Assembly: GCA_021841935.1 (NCBI GenBank)
Contig: JAKCDL010000005.1
Coordinates: forward strand, 36,538 to 100,537
DNA from: Actinomycetes bacterium
GTDB lineage: Bacteria > Actinomycetota > Acidimicrobiia > Acidimicrobiales > Acidimicrobiaceae
Length of the DNA stretch: 64,000 bases
Reading direction: 5' to 3'
Notes under the pieces: model-generated
Told to the model about the DNA's origin: nothing
The model's database searches: none
What the model saw: only the letters and a program-made list of their open reading frames with translations
Part shown: piece after piece, positions 35,505 through 44,091 of the stretch
Layout of the letters: every line of letters begins with the position of its first letter
How positions within the stretch are numbered: the stretch's first letter is position 1
Translations under genes and position numbers: made by a program

Positions 35505-36968
35505 TCAGCTGACTTGACTTCCTTTGGTGATTTTGAGGAGTTGTGAGTTCGCTAGAGACTCTTTCAATACCGGGACAGAGTAGAGTCCAACGCCCACGGC
35601 GATGAATGCTGCCGCAAGGTAGACGATGTAGTTGAAGGGCGCTGTTGGAAATGGGACAAATGTCTTGTAGATGATGTAGCTCGTAATGGCTACGCCAACC
35701 CCGAGAATAAGAGCTGGTCCCCTTGGTGCTCTACTCTTAGCGACGTATACCAGTGCGCCAATGAGTGTCATCAGATACGCGATAAGAATCAAATAAGCTC
35801 CGAATTGAATGATGAGAGCCGCCGCCCGGTTTGCAGTTGGTTCGAATGAAAATGCTGTGATGAGAACGAGTGAGATGACCGAAACTACGACGAGGGCTCC
35901 CTTGGGCGCCTTTGACTTTGTCGTGGTGGAGAGGTAGGCGAGCGTCGTGCTTCTGCCTTTACCCTCTCTGGCAACTCCAAAGATGATCCTAACGGCGGCA
36001 TTGATACACGCAAGTTGGGCACCGAAGGCCGAGATCGTCCCTGCGAGATTTACGATCTTTCCTACCGTTGTGTTGACGTAGATGTTTGCAATGTGTACCA
36101 GTGGTGCTGGATCGTTTGCTAGGGCCTTGGTGGAGGCGAGGGAGACGTAGCTCACCCAAGTGAAGAAGATATAGATAAGTCCCGATGCAATAAGGGATCC
36201 GACGATTGCCTTTGGTATAGCCTTCGAAGAGTTCTTGGCCTCTTCGCCGAGGGTAGCAGCTCCTTCAAATCCCGAAAACTGACCGAAGGCCGCGACGATT
36301 CCGAGTGCTAGTAGCGAAAACGAAGCCCCACTTGGTGAAAATGAGTGAAGGGATATTCCATGGTGGTGGTAGCCCCCCTTCGCTAATGCGATGATTCCAA
36401 CCACCGTGATTATCGCGACTGATATGCCTTCGCTGACGAATATTACGATATTTGAGATGCCAATCGACATAAATGAGAAGGATATCGCTAGCAGGGCTCC
36501 AATTAGTGCATAGATATACCAGTAGCCACCGATGCCAATTGATGCGAAAAATGTTTGGGCGATTGAAGCGGTTGAGGCAAAGACGCCGGCGGCAAATGTT
36601 ATGTAGACCCCGAGAAGTACCCAAGCCGAAGTAAAGCCATACCTTGGTCCAATTGCTGCCGCGTTATAGGCATATACCGACGAAGATGTGTTGAATGACT
36701 TGGAAAATATAACGAATGCATAGGCGACGAAGCCCATTGTGACTAGGGCTAGCACTTGCGAAAGCGACCCCGGATCACCGACGATGCTTGCGATAATTGC
36801 AGGGCCTATGATTACGCCCGCGGTAGGTCCTTGAATTCCAACTGATATAGCTAAGGTCCTTAGATACTTCAGTGATCCAAGGGCTAGTGAATCCTCTCCT
36901 GAATCAGATTGAATTTCAACTAGAACTGCTTTTTCTAGCTCTTCCTGCCTCAACTTTGACTGTCCCAC
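35505..36968 (-). CDS. APC-superfamily amino acid permease
   Basis: A 487-residue secondary transporter with about 12 hydrophobic helices. The N-terminal helix 1 carries the unwound substrate-binding stretch GIQGPTAGVIIGP. Helix 6 has FGQFSGFEGAATLGEEAKNSSKAIPKAI, the FxGFE motif of the APC (amino acid/polyamine/organocation) family. It probably takes up an amino acid or amine with protons. Start is GTG 36968 behind AAAGGAAG. It is upstream of the methyltransferase on the same strand with a 124-nt gap. The substrate is unknown. Confidence 0.92.
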   Translation of the reverse strand: MGQSKLRQEELEKAVLVEIQSDSGEDSLALGSLKYLRTLAISVGIQGPTAGVIIGPAIIASIVGDPGSLSQVLALVTMGFVAYAFVIFSKSFNTSSSVYAYNAAAIGPRYGFTSAWVLLGVYITFAAGVFASTASIAQTFFASIGIGGYWYIYALIGALLAISFSFMSIGISNIVIFVSEGISVAIITVVGIIALAKGGYHHHGISLHSFSPSGASFSLLALGIVAAFGQFSGFEGAATLGEEAKNSSKAIPKAIVGSLIASGLIYIFFTWVSYVSLASTKALANDPAPLVHIANIYVNTTVGKIVNLAGTISAFGAQLACINAAVRIIFGVAREGKGRSTTLAYLSTTTKSKAPKGALVVVSVISLVLITAFSFEPTANRAAALIIQFGAYLILIAYLMTLIGALVYVAKSRAPRGPALILGVGVAITSYIIYKTFVPFPTAPFNYIVYLAAAFIAVGVGLYSVPVLKESLANSQLLKITKGSQVS

Positions 36969-37029
36969 TTGCTTCCTTTCGTGGAATTAAGATTTTTCGC
37001 AATTTATGTGACTATCGTTTTGATGCCAT

Positions 37030-37731
37030 TTACTTCACTTCACTTCGAGACTCCCTCTTGGATCCAAGGGAGTTCGTCTGGGAAGGACACTCATTTTGTG
37101 AAAATTCACCGTCACATCTAGCGCTAAGGCACGATATTCCAATTGCAACCCTTTGAACAGCCGTTATTGCCACCATTGCAATGAAGATGTCGATTGATAT
37201 GACTGCATAGCGAGGGAGAGCCATGACTATCACATAGAAGATGATCGTTTCGCCACCCTCTGCCAAACCACCGATGAAACGGATCGACTTTGAATTTTTC
37301 TCGGGTGGAATCATCTGCGTCTTTGAACGGCGTTCAGTAATTGATGAAAGAGCCAGAAGCGCAGTACCAGAGACGTAGTAGGTGCCTAAGAGTACTATCG
37401 CCTCAAGTCTGACGCCTGGATAACCGATTGCGATGCCAACTAGAAGACCTCCGTAGATTATGAAGTCAAAGACTATGTCGAGGAACCCTCCGAGGTCTGT
37501 GGGTTTGCTCCTTCGCGCCAAGACCCCATCGATGCCATCGAGTAGGCGATTTGCTAGCCAGAGTGATAGTGCCAGGTAGTTTTCGCGAAGTGAAATTGAG
37601 ACGATCGATGCCACTCCAAAGCTAAATCCAAGAACGGTGATTGCATTGGCGTGGACCCCCCGGCGAACGAGCGGCGTAACTGCCCTCTCGAGTACGGGGT
37701 TCAGTAACTTTCGAGCGCGATCGTCAATCAT
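37030..37731 (-). CDS. CDP-alcohol phosphatidyltransferase family protein
   Basis: A 233-residue integral membrane enzyme. The family signature DGxxAR...GxxxDxxxD is complete: DGIDGVLARRSKPTDLGGFLDIVFD, with all four metal-binding Asp. Members join a CDP-linked lipid or alcohol to an alcohol such as inositol phosphate or glycerol phosphate. About six hydrophobic helices follow the usual layout. A polar C-terminal tail of about 30 residues is unassigned. I choose ATG 37731, with AGGTAG upstream; GTG 37737 is the alternative. It overlaps the end of the radical SAM gene by 8 nt and is translationally coupled to it, so the two probably act on the same lipid or polyol (inference). Confidence 0.88.
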   Translation of the reverse strand: MIDDRARKLLNPVLERAVTPLVRRGVHANAITVLGFSFGVASIVSISLRENYLALSLWLANRLLDGIDGVLARRSKPTDLGGFLDIVFDFIIYGGLLVGIAIGYPGVRLEAIVLLGTYYVSGTALLALSSITERRSKTQMIPPEKNSKSIRFIGGLAEGGETIIFYVIVMALPRYAVISIDIFIAMVAITAVQRVAIGISCLSARCDGEFSQNECPSQTNSLGSKRESRSEVK

Positions 37732-39181
37732 TGCCACTACCTGTTGTAGCTACGCTTCGATCGCCTCGATCCAATCTCCTAGGTAGGGGAAGGAGCTGTG
37801 AGAGCGCAATATTTTCATCTGGGTCAAGGACGCTATGTTGCACACATGCGGGAACCACTCTGCCATCTTCTGGGTGAGCCATTGCGTAGAAGCAACCACG
37901 AAGGCGCTCTTGAGTCTCCTTGATAGTAGGGTCTTCAGAGTCGATGCCCTCTTCCATGAGGTCCCAGGCAACTTTCACATCGTCGGCATTCATGAAGCGA
38001 TGCATTACAAATGTCATCGGAACGATGTTCTTGGTCAAAAGTGCCTTAATCACCCTTAGCATTCCACCAGACCTATTTATCTGTCGCTTCAACCACAGAG
38101 CGCCCTCCTTTAGCGTCTCTGGGTGGACTAGCGCGACCCTAATTAGCCGAGGCAGAAGATCGTAGATCTTAGCGTTGTAGTTGATTCCCCCTAGATGTTT
38201 GTAGAAGAGGTCTCTGGCGTAGATGTCCTTCGGGTCATTAGAGGAGAGAATCGGAAGCCACTTGTCGTAGACGTAGAAGCCAAATGCAGTTCGATTACAC
38301 CTTTCATCGCCGGTCTGAAGGATCTTGTAGTCAAGTTTTGCACCGGCGCCCTCTTCCATAAGCGACCAGATGTTGTCTGGATCAAGGCTCGAGTAGTCCT
38401 CCTTCCATCTTTTGTCGTTCCCAACAAATGCCGCTGGTTGGAATGAGAACATGTTGTAGCCAGCCTTGACATTGTTCGCGAGAAGTTCAGGAATCTGATC
38501 GACGTTTTTGGGCGTAACCGTCATATTGTGTGCGAGGTAGTAGCGAACTCCATGCTCTTTTTTGAGACGCTTGAACTTGTCCGTGAACTCTCTGCGATAT
38601 GGATCGAGTGACTTCTCGTCTTTGGGAACGACGATGCCCTTTCTACCCCTCATCGTCGTGTCAAAGTGGCCGGCGAACGATAATCGCTTGAGACGGACCT
38701 TTCCATCTGCATCGAGTATGAGTCTCTTTAGGTAGTCGTATTCGAAGTCACCGTGGGTAAAACTCATGGGCTCTCGGCCGTAAGAGCGCATGATCTGAAG
38801 CGCTTTAGCGTGATCATCTGGCTCTAGAAGAGATACCTCGCCGCCAATCAATTGTATGTGAGCCTTGGGGCCACGATTTTTTCTGAGGAAGGCGAGCTGT
38901 TTTTCTATCTCAGTAGTCGTGTGCGTACCATCGACGCGTACGAAGTTGGCATCTTTCGAGTGGTAACAGGGGGTGCAGGCGAAGTTGCACCTTGGGAAGA
39001 CTCCGTGAGTTCCTTCGCAGCCGACTGCGTGACGACCTAGTACCTGGGAGTCGGTCTTGAGGTGTTCGGGTAGACTTTCCCACCGCTCATCCATGTAGTG
39101 GCGGACCTCCGGATCGACTGGTCTCGTACGTTCGTCGATCCATCCCAATATTCCCCCTCTAAACGCCTTAGCCTTTGCCAT
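37724..39181 (-). CDS. Radical SAM protein coupled to a CDP-alcohol phosphotransferase
   Basis: A 485-residue radical SAM enzyme. The cluster-binding motif is CNFACTPC (Cys65, Cys69, Cys72; canonical CxxxCxxC). It is followed by IQLIGGEVSLLEPDDHAKAL, the GGE SAM-binding segment, and FTHGDFEYDYL. A later Cys-bearing tail (RLRGCFYAMAHPEDGRVVPACVQHS) could hold a second metal or cluster. Homologues form a distinct actinobacterial group with no function known to me. The protein lacks a membrane segment. It starts at ATG 39181 and overlaps the following CDP-alcohol phosphotransferase gene. This suggests a radical modification, such as methylation or rearrangement, of a lipid or its head group. Confidence 0.85.
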   Translation of the reverse strand: MAKAKAFRGGILGWIDERTRPVDPEVRHYMDERWESLPEHLKTDSQVLGRHAVGCEGTHGVFPRCNFACTPCYHSKDANFVRVDGTHTTTEIEKQLAFLRKNRGPKAHIQLIGGEVSLLEPDDHAKALQIMRSYGREPMSFTHGDFEYDYLKRLILDADGKVRLKRLSFAGHFDTTMRGRKGIVVPKDEKSLDPYRREFTDKFKRLKKEHGVRYYLAHNMTVTPKNVDQIPELLANNVKAGYNMFSFQPAAFVGNDKRWKEDYSSLDPDNIWSLMEEGAGAKLDYKILQTGDERCNRTAFGFYVYDKWLPILSSNDPKDIYARDLFYKHLGGINYNAKIYDLLPRLIRVALVHPETLKEGALWLKRQINRSGGMLRVIKALLTKNIVPMTFVMHRFMNADDVKVAWDLMEEGIDSEDPTIKETQERLRGCFYAMAHPEDGRVVPACVQHSVLDPDENIALSQLLPLPRRLDRGDRSVATTGSGND

Positions 39182-39229
39182 GTGATCTAACTTGTCCTCT
39201 ATCTCATTCAGTTAATACTTTTTCAGTTA

Positions 39230-40609
39230 CTACTCTTGGAGCTGAAAGCCTCTCCACCCTTCGCCGTCCACCTTTATAAAGAAGCGCGACAGTGCGCTTC
39301 TAAGTGGTGTCGAGAAGGTTGGATATGCAAATACGGTAAATACTGCTCTTGCTAGTGGTGTCTTCAAAGCCACGAGCATCGATATTTGATTGATGATCTC
39401 ACCTGCGCGCGGAGAAACGACGGTCGCCCCGACGATCCTTCCGCCGAGGAGGAAGCCGGTGAACCGCTTTGGAGCGGCGATAACTTTGATGTAGCCATCG
39501 GTCGACTTTGCGACAATGTCCCGGTCAGATCTTGTCAGGTCAAATTCGACGACCCTGAGCTTTGAACTTTGATCGACTCTTTGTCTCGTCTCGGTAACTC
39601 CGATAGATGCAACTTCTGGCTCTAAGTACGTTACGTGAGGGATCTTATCTGGGTCGAATTTGCGCTTGACTAACGGCAGAAAGAGGTTTTGTATAGCTAT
39701 TCGCCCCTGTTCATCTGCCGCGTGAGTAAAAGGAGAGAGTCCATTCACGTCACCGACTGCCGCTATCGACTTGTTTGAGGTGGTTAGTTTTGAGTCGACT
39801 TTGGCTGAACCGTTGGGATTGAGCAATACCCCGGCTGCTTCTAAATTTAGACCGTCGGTTCGAGGCCGTCGACCTGTAGCGATTAGTAATTTGTCGAATT
39901 CAATGCGCTCACCACCTTCAAGGTAGGCAACGTTGCCATCGTTCTGCGAGTGTTCTAGACGCACCACTTTGGTTGAGGTTCGTAGGGTTATAGAGCTTTT
40001 TATGAGGTGTTCGGTGGCGATGGCAGATGCCCTTGCCTCTTCTAAAGGCAAGATTCTCGGAGCAAATTCGACCAACGTGACCTTCGATCCGTAGCCGCGA
40101 AGCGCAAGTGCCAGTTCGCACCCGATAGCTCCACCACCGATAACAAGTGTCCTCGCTGGCAACTCCTCTAAGTCGAATATCGACTCGTTAGTTAGGTACT
40201 CTATCGACTCTAAGCCCTCAATTGGAAAGACATTTGGATATGCTCCGGTGGCTATTACGAAGCGCTTAGCCCTGATTATCTCTTGACCAACTCGTAGACT
40301 TGTGCGATCGATGAAGGTAGCACGACCCCGAAGCACCTCTATACCCTCGCCTCGTAGGGTAGCCTCATCCTCTCCGGATGCAATTTCTGCGATGGATTTG
40401 CGCATGAATGTTACCGCATCGGTAAAGCTATCACCACGGTGAGCTCCCTCTAGTAGAGCTTTGGATGGAACGCATCCAAAGAACGTGCAGTCTCCGCCGA
40501 GAGGACCCTCTGAAATTAGAAGTACCCTTCTCTTGCCCCTCTTTGCCGCTCGCGCTGCACTAAGTCCGGCGGCTCCTCCACCAATAACTACTATCTCGTA
40601 ATCGTTCAC
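39230..40609 (-). CDS. FAD-dependent class I disulfide reductase (MerA/lipoamide dehydrogenase-like)
   Basis: A 459-residue pyridine nucleotide-disulfide oxidoreductase. FAD binding is seen in IVVIGGGAAGLSAA, the redox dithiol in GGDCTFFGCVPSK (Cys41, Cys46), NAD(P)H binding in LVIGGGAIGCELALAL and the second FAD segment in IAAVGDVNGLSPFTHAADEQG. The C-terminal dimer domain has FAYPTFSTPLRSAL where lipoamide dehydrogenase has the catalytic HPTxSE, so the His-Glu pair is absent, and it also lacks the C-terminal CC and N-terminal metal-binding domain of true MerA. The substrate is open. I start it at GTG 40609 behind GAGGTGG; a longer frame to 40636 exists. Confidence 0.88.
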   Translation of the reverse strand: MNDYEIVVIGGGAAGLSAARAAKRGKRRVLLISEGPLGGDCTFFGCVPSKALLEGAHRGDSFTDAVTFMRKSIAEIASGEDEATLRGEGIEVLRGRATFIDRTSLRVGQEIIRAKRFVIATGAYPNVFPIEGLESIEYLTNESIFDLEELPARTLVIGGGAIGCELALALRGYGSKVTLVEFAPRILPLEEARASAIATEHLIKSSITLRTSTKVVRLEHSQNDGNVAYLEGGERIEFDKLLIATGRRPRTDGLNLEAAGVLLNPNGSAKVDSKLTTSNKSIAAVGDVNGLSPFTHAADEQGRIAIQNLFLPLVKRKFDPDKIPHVTYLEPEVASIGVTETRQRVDQSSKLRVVEFDLTRSDRDIVAKSTDGYIKVIAAPKRFTGFLLGGRIVGATVVSPRAGEIINQISMLVALKTPLARAVFTVFAYPTFSTPLRSALSRFFIKVDGEGWRGFQLQE

Positions 40610-41019
40610 TCGTCCACCTCGATCTTCACAGATCAACTCTTCTTCGATTCCAACTTCAGTCTTGGACTAACATACGTCAAATATTTCGTATTTTTGCAAT
40701 TTTGATTACGTATCGGTTAGCTCAAGTAGCTGTGATCATCCAGCTCATAGGTGTATATGAGCTTACGCCTTGGTGATGGGGCCTTTTTTGCATTGTCTAA
40801 AATCGCACATTGTTCGTGACAGTTGCCACTAGCTTTTGGATTGCTAAGGCAAGAGGTCGGTCCATCGAAGCATTAATTTTTATCTCTTAGAGATCCCCAT
40901 TTTTTTCGGTCGTCTTCAAATCATCCAACGCAAAGGGGGATCTTCGACAATGCCTTCGTATCGATAAGAATTTGCGATAGCGTAGCAAATAGTAAAAAAG
41001 CTAAGAGCTAAGGGGATAT
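40610..41019. other. Intergenic region, divergent promoters expected
   Basis: About 410 bp between a minus-strand and a plus-strand gene. It must hold their promoters, but I find no confident hexamer pair, operator or hairpin. Confidence 0.5.
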
Positions 41020-42207
41020 ATGTCTTTTGATGACGCAAAGCTGAATCGTATAAAGAGCCACCTAGATAGTTATGTTAGCGACGAGAAGATATCTGGTTAT
41101 GACATAGAGTTGACTTCTCCGACTGGGTCGATCTATAGGGCGATGAACGGTTATTCGCGCCGGGAAAGTCAACTCGACACTAATGAGAACACCATCTATC
41201 GCATCTACTCCATGACAAAGCCGATCACCTCGATAGCGGCGATGATCCTCTTCGAGAGGGGATACTTCGACCTCAATGATCCTATCGATCAATTCTTGCC
41301 AAGTTTCTCGTCGCCAACGGTATACGTTTCTGGTGCTGCCACGGCACCTGCGGTGCGACCAGCAACCTCAAAGATAAAGGTGTGGCACCTACTATCGCAT
41401 ACCTCTGGTTTGACTTATGGATTTTTACATGCTCATCCAACCGATGAGATCTACCGATTGAATGGCTTTGATCTGTCCTGGCCCGAGGATAAGAGCCCAT
41501 CTGAGCTAATCGATGCCGTTGGTGCCATGCCACTTGTTGCTGATCCTGGAACTATGTGGAACTACTCAATGTCAACTGATGTCTTGGGGCGACTGATAGA
41601 AGTTGCTACGGGAAAGAAGTTAGGTGACTTCTTCCAAGAAGAGATCTTTGAGCCACTAGGAATGACTAGCTCGTCATTTGAGGTAGATCCTGCTAGGCGC
41701 GGCGACCTCTCGCAACTCTACTTCTCAATAGGTGGTGGAAAGATAGTTCCAATAGGTGATCTGGAAGGAACTAGCAGGAATGGCTTTCACTCCGGTGGTG
41801 GCGGCCTCTACTCAACTACAGATGACTATGTGAAGTTCTCTAGATTTTTGTTGAATCGCGGAAAGGTTGGTAGCGAGAGGCTTCTATCACCACGCACCTT
41901 TGACACTATGGTTACTAGCCACCTTCCAAAGGGCCATGACTTATCAACCTTTGGACGGCCCATCTTTGCGGAATCTGAATTTGAGGGAGTCGGTTTCGGC
42001 CTTGGATTCTCTGTAGTGATGGACCCAACAGCTGGCAAGACTTTAGCTTCAGAGGGATCCTTCGGGTGGGGAGGTATGGCCTCTACCGCACTTGCTGTGG
42101 ACCCGGTTGAAGATTTCGCGATGGTCTTCATGACACAAGTGGTTCCATCATCTACGTACCCCGTGCGTAAAGAGTTGACTCGCTTGATCTACACCTCGAT
42201 GATCTAG
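41020..42207 (+). CDS. Serine hydrolase of the beta-lactamase (class C)/esterase EstB family
   Basis: A 395-residue serine hydrolase with the penicillin-binding-like fold. The nucleophile motif SxxK is SMTK (Ser64, Lys67) in YRIYSMTKPITSIAAM. The Tyr motif is NYSMSTDVLG (YxN replaced by YSM, as in many esterases of this family). The glycine-rich HSGGGGLYSTTDDY occupies the place of the KTG box. No signal peptide is seen, so it is likely a cytoplasmic esterase rather than a beta-lactamase. Start is ATG 41020 behind AAGGGG. Two hairpins close the transcript. The substrate is unknown. Confidence 0.88.
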   Translation: MSFDDAKLNRIKSHLDSYVSDEKISGYDIELTSPTGSIYRAMNGYSRRESQLDTNENTIYRIYSMTKPITSIAAMILFERGYFDLNDPIDQFLPSFSSPTVYVSGAATAPAVRPATSKIKVWHLLSHTSGLTYGFLHAHPTDEIYRLNGFDLSWPEDKSPSELIDAVGAMPLVADPGTMWNYSMSTDVLGRLIEVATGKKLGDFFQEEIFEPLGMTSSSFEVDPARRGDLSQLYFSIGGGKIVPIGDLEGTSRNGFHSGGGGLYSTTDDYVKFSRFLLNRGKVGSERLLSPRTFDTMVTSHLPKGHDLSTFGRPIFAESEFEGVGFGLGFSVVMDPTAGKTLASEGSFGWGGMASTALAVDPVEDFAMVFMTQVVPSSTYPVRKELTRLIYTSMI

Positions 42208-42224
42208 ACGGCAATTATGAAGCC

Positions 42225-42257
42225 AGCAAGGGTCGTCGTAAAGTAACGACCCTTGCT
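42225..42257. terminator. Hairpin terminator after the serine hydrolase
   Basis: AGCAAGGGTCGT (42225-42236) pairs perfectly with ACGACCCTTGCT (42246-42257) around a 9-nt loop. The T-run is poor. Confidence 0.7.
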
Positions 42258-42315
42258 TAGGGGTTGTTGACCCGAATTGCCGCGAGTGGTTTTTTGGGTT
42301 GATTCTTTCGAATTG

Positions 42316-42351
42316 AAATAGAAGGGGCCATCAAAAGATGACCCCTATTTT
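42316..42351. terminator. Second hairpin terminator between convergent genes
   Basis: AAATAG-AAGGGG-C-CATC pairs with GATG-A-CCCCT-ATTT around AAAA and is followed by T's. A-rich and T-rich arms let it act on both strands, ending the serine hydrolase (+) and the beta-glucosidase (-) transcripts. Confidence 0.7.
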
Positions 42352-42435
42352 GATCTCGGTGTACTATCGCGTCGTGTGAACCTCTATGCGGCATTCGATT
42401 CGAATTACCTTCGCTCAATTAGCGATATCCGATCG

Positions 42436-43857
42436 TCAAGCATCTCTTGCCGCTTTGATAATCTCCTTATAGCGATAGAAGCTCTTCTTTGGAATTCGCC
42501 GCTGTGTCTCGTAGTCGACCCAGACGATGCCGAATCGACGTGAGTATCCATAGGCCCACTCGAAGTTGTCGAGGAGACTCCAGACAAAGTAGCCCGCTAC
42601 GTCTACCCCCTTCTCAATCGCCGAAGCCAAAGCAGCTATGTGTGACTCGATATATTCAATACGATCGTCGTCGATTACTTTTCCACTGGGGTTGACGTAG
42701 TCGTGCGTTGCACATCCATTTTCTGTAATCATGATCGGAAGTGTTGAGTACTCATCGTGAACTCTAACGAGCAGTTCCGTTAAGGCCCCCGCCTCTATCT
42801 CCCAATCCATCGCCGTTCTCTTTACTCCCATGCGATGGACTCCGGCGGAACCAAAGTCTGCGTCGATGAGATTTGGTTCCCTTGAAGTGTCGACGTAGAG
42901 GCCCTGCGACCTTGCCTTGTCGATATTTTGCCGCGCAATTACGATAGATGGAAAGTAAAAGTTAACTCCGAGGAAGTCGATACCTTGGCCGATCGTCTCT
43001 AGATCTTCGGTCGTTGCATCAGCTATTGCGCCACCGTAGTGAGATACTAGGTCACCCGGATATTGCTTCTTGAAGATAGGATCAAGAAAGATTCGGTTTA
43101 GATTGCCGTCTACTAGGCGGGCCACCTCGATATCGGCTCGATCCTGACTAGCTGGTCTTACTACAGATAGGTTTAAAGTGATTCCGATCTTGGCCTCCGT
43201 CATCGAGCGCATCTGCTGGAGGGCGAGGCCATGGCCAAGTAGAAGGTGATGCGTTGCAGCAACGGCTGAGTCGATGTTGGTTTCGCCCGGAGCGTGAACT
43301 CCAACGGCATAGCCTAACCAGGCTGAACACCATGGTTCATTTAGAGTAATCCAGTGCTTGACTCTGTCTTTGAATGCATCTGTAACGACTCCTGCATAGT
43401 CGGCAAAGCGATACGACGTCTCGCGCATCTTCCAGCCACCTTTGTCTTGGAGGCTCTGGGGAAGGTCCCAGTGGTATATCGTTGGCACTGGCTCAATATT
43501 TCGCTCGAGTAGGCCATCTATAAGCCTGGCGTAAAAGTCAATGCCACCTTGGTTCGGCTTTCCCGAGCCATCAGGTTGAATGCGGGGCCAAGCTAGTGAA
43601 AATCTATAGGTAGAGACGCCTAATTGTCCCAAGAGATCTAAGTCCTCTTCGAGGCGATGGTAGTGGTCACATGCAATGTCGCCGGTATCCCCATTTGTAA
43701 CCTTGCCGTCGCTATGAGAGAAGGTATCCCATATTGAAGTACCTCTGCCTCCCTCTGAAACTGCTCCTTCGATCTGGTACGAGGCAGTTGCCGTACCCCA
43801 AAAAAAGTCCCGCCCGAAGTTTCCAAGCTCGAGATCTGTCATATTGCCCCAATCCAT
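42436..43857 (-). CDS. GH1 beta-glucosidase
   Basis: A 473-residue family 1 glycoside hydrolase that splits beta-linked glucosides such as cellobiose inside the cell. The N-terminal signature FFWGTATASYQIEGA is complete. The acid/base Glu174 lies in TLNEPWC and the nucleophile Glu379 in ITENGCA. The barrel fits the usual length and there is no signal peptide. Start is ATG 43857; an alternative ATG is at codon 6. It is divergent from the lacI gene. Its promoter (TTGAAA and TATGTT, 17 bp apart) is overlapped by the operator at 43892-43905, so it should be released by the same sugar that induces the transporter. Confidence 0.95.
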   Translation of the reverse strand: MDWGNMTDLELGNFGRDFFWGTATASYQIEGAVSEGGRGTSIWDTFSHSDGKVTNGDTGDIACDHYHRLEEDLDLLGQLGVSTYRFSLAWPRIQPDGSGKPNQGGIDFYARLIDGLLERNIEPVPTIYHWDLPQSLQDKGGWKMRETSYRFADYAGVVTDAFKDRVKHWITLNEPWCSAWLGYAVGVHAPGETNIDSAVAATHHLLLGHGLALQQMRSMTEAKIGITLNLSVVRPASQDRADIEVARLVDGNLNRIFLDPIFKKQYPGDLVSHYGGAIADATTEDLETIGQGIDFLGVNFYFPSIVIARQNIDKARSQGLYVDTSREPNLIDADFGSAGVHRMGVKRTAMDWEIEAGALTELLVRVHDEYSTLPIMITENGCATHDYVNPSGKVIDDDRIEYIESHIAALASAIEKGVDVAGYFVWSLLDNFEWAYGYSRRFGIVWVDYETQRRIPKKSFYRYKEIIKAARDA

Positions 43858-43891
43858 CTCTGAGAAGTGATATCTATAACATATAGGATCA

Positions 43892-43905
43892 TGTAAGCGC
43901 TTTCA
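43892..43905 (-). promoter_or_regulatory. LacI operator overlapping the beta-glucosidase -35 region
   Basis: TGTAAGCGCTTTCA. On the minus strand -35 TTGAAA (overlapping the operator) and -10 TATGTT are 17 bp apart and point to the beta-glucosidase gene. It is 76 bp from the next operator, so DNA looping between them is possible. Confidence 0.85.
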
Positions 43906-43935
43906 AGAAAATGTTACTATTTTCTTGCGATTTGA

Positions 43936-43981
43936 TTGACAGAATGTTAACTCTCTGCTACATTTACTGTAAGCGCTTACA
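43936..43981 (+). promoter_or_regulatory. lacI-transporter promoter with operator at the start point
   Basis: TTGACA (43936-43941) and TACATT (43959-43964), 17 bp apart, form a near-consensus promoter. The perfect palindrome TGTAAGCGCTTACA (43968-43981) follows at the transcription start. This arrangement gives repression by blocked initiation and implies autoregulation. Confidence 0.88.
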
Positions 43982-44091
43982 AGCTGAAGGATTTGGGCAA
44001 TTCACTTTTGCTCAAGTACGTTTCGCAAAAAAGTTGGCGCCGCATTGGGGAATGCAGATCAATTTCAGATCAACAAAAAAAGGGGGTGTAC

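Noticed and set aside
39230-40609. Mercuric reductase (merA) for the disulfide reductase
   Set aside because: No N-terminal heavy-metal domain, no C-terminal vicinal Cys pair and no mer operon nearby; the MerR gene at 12844 is 26 kb away.
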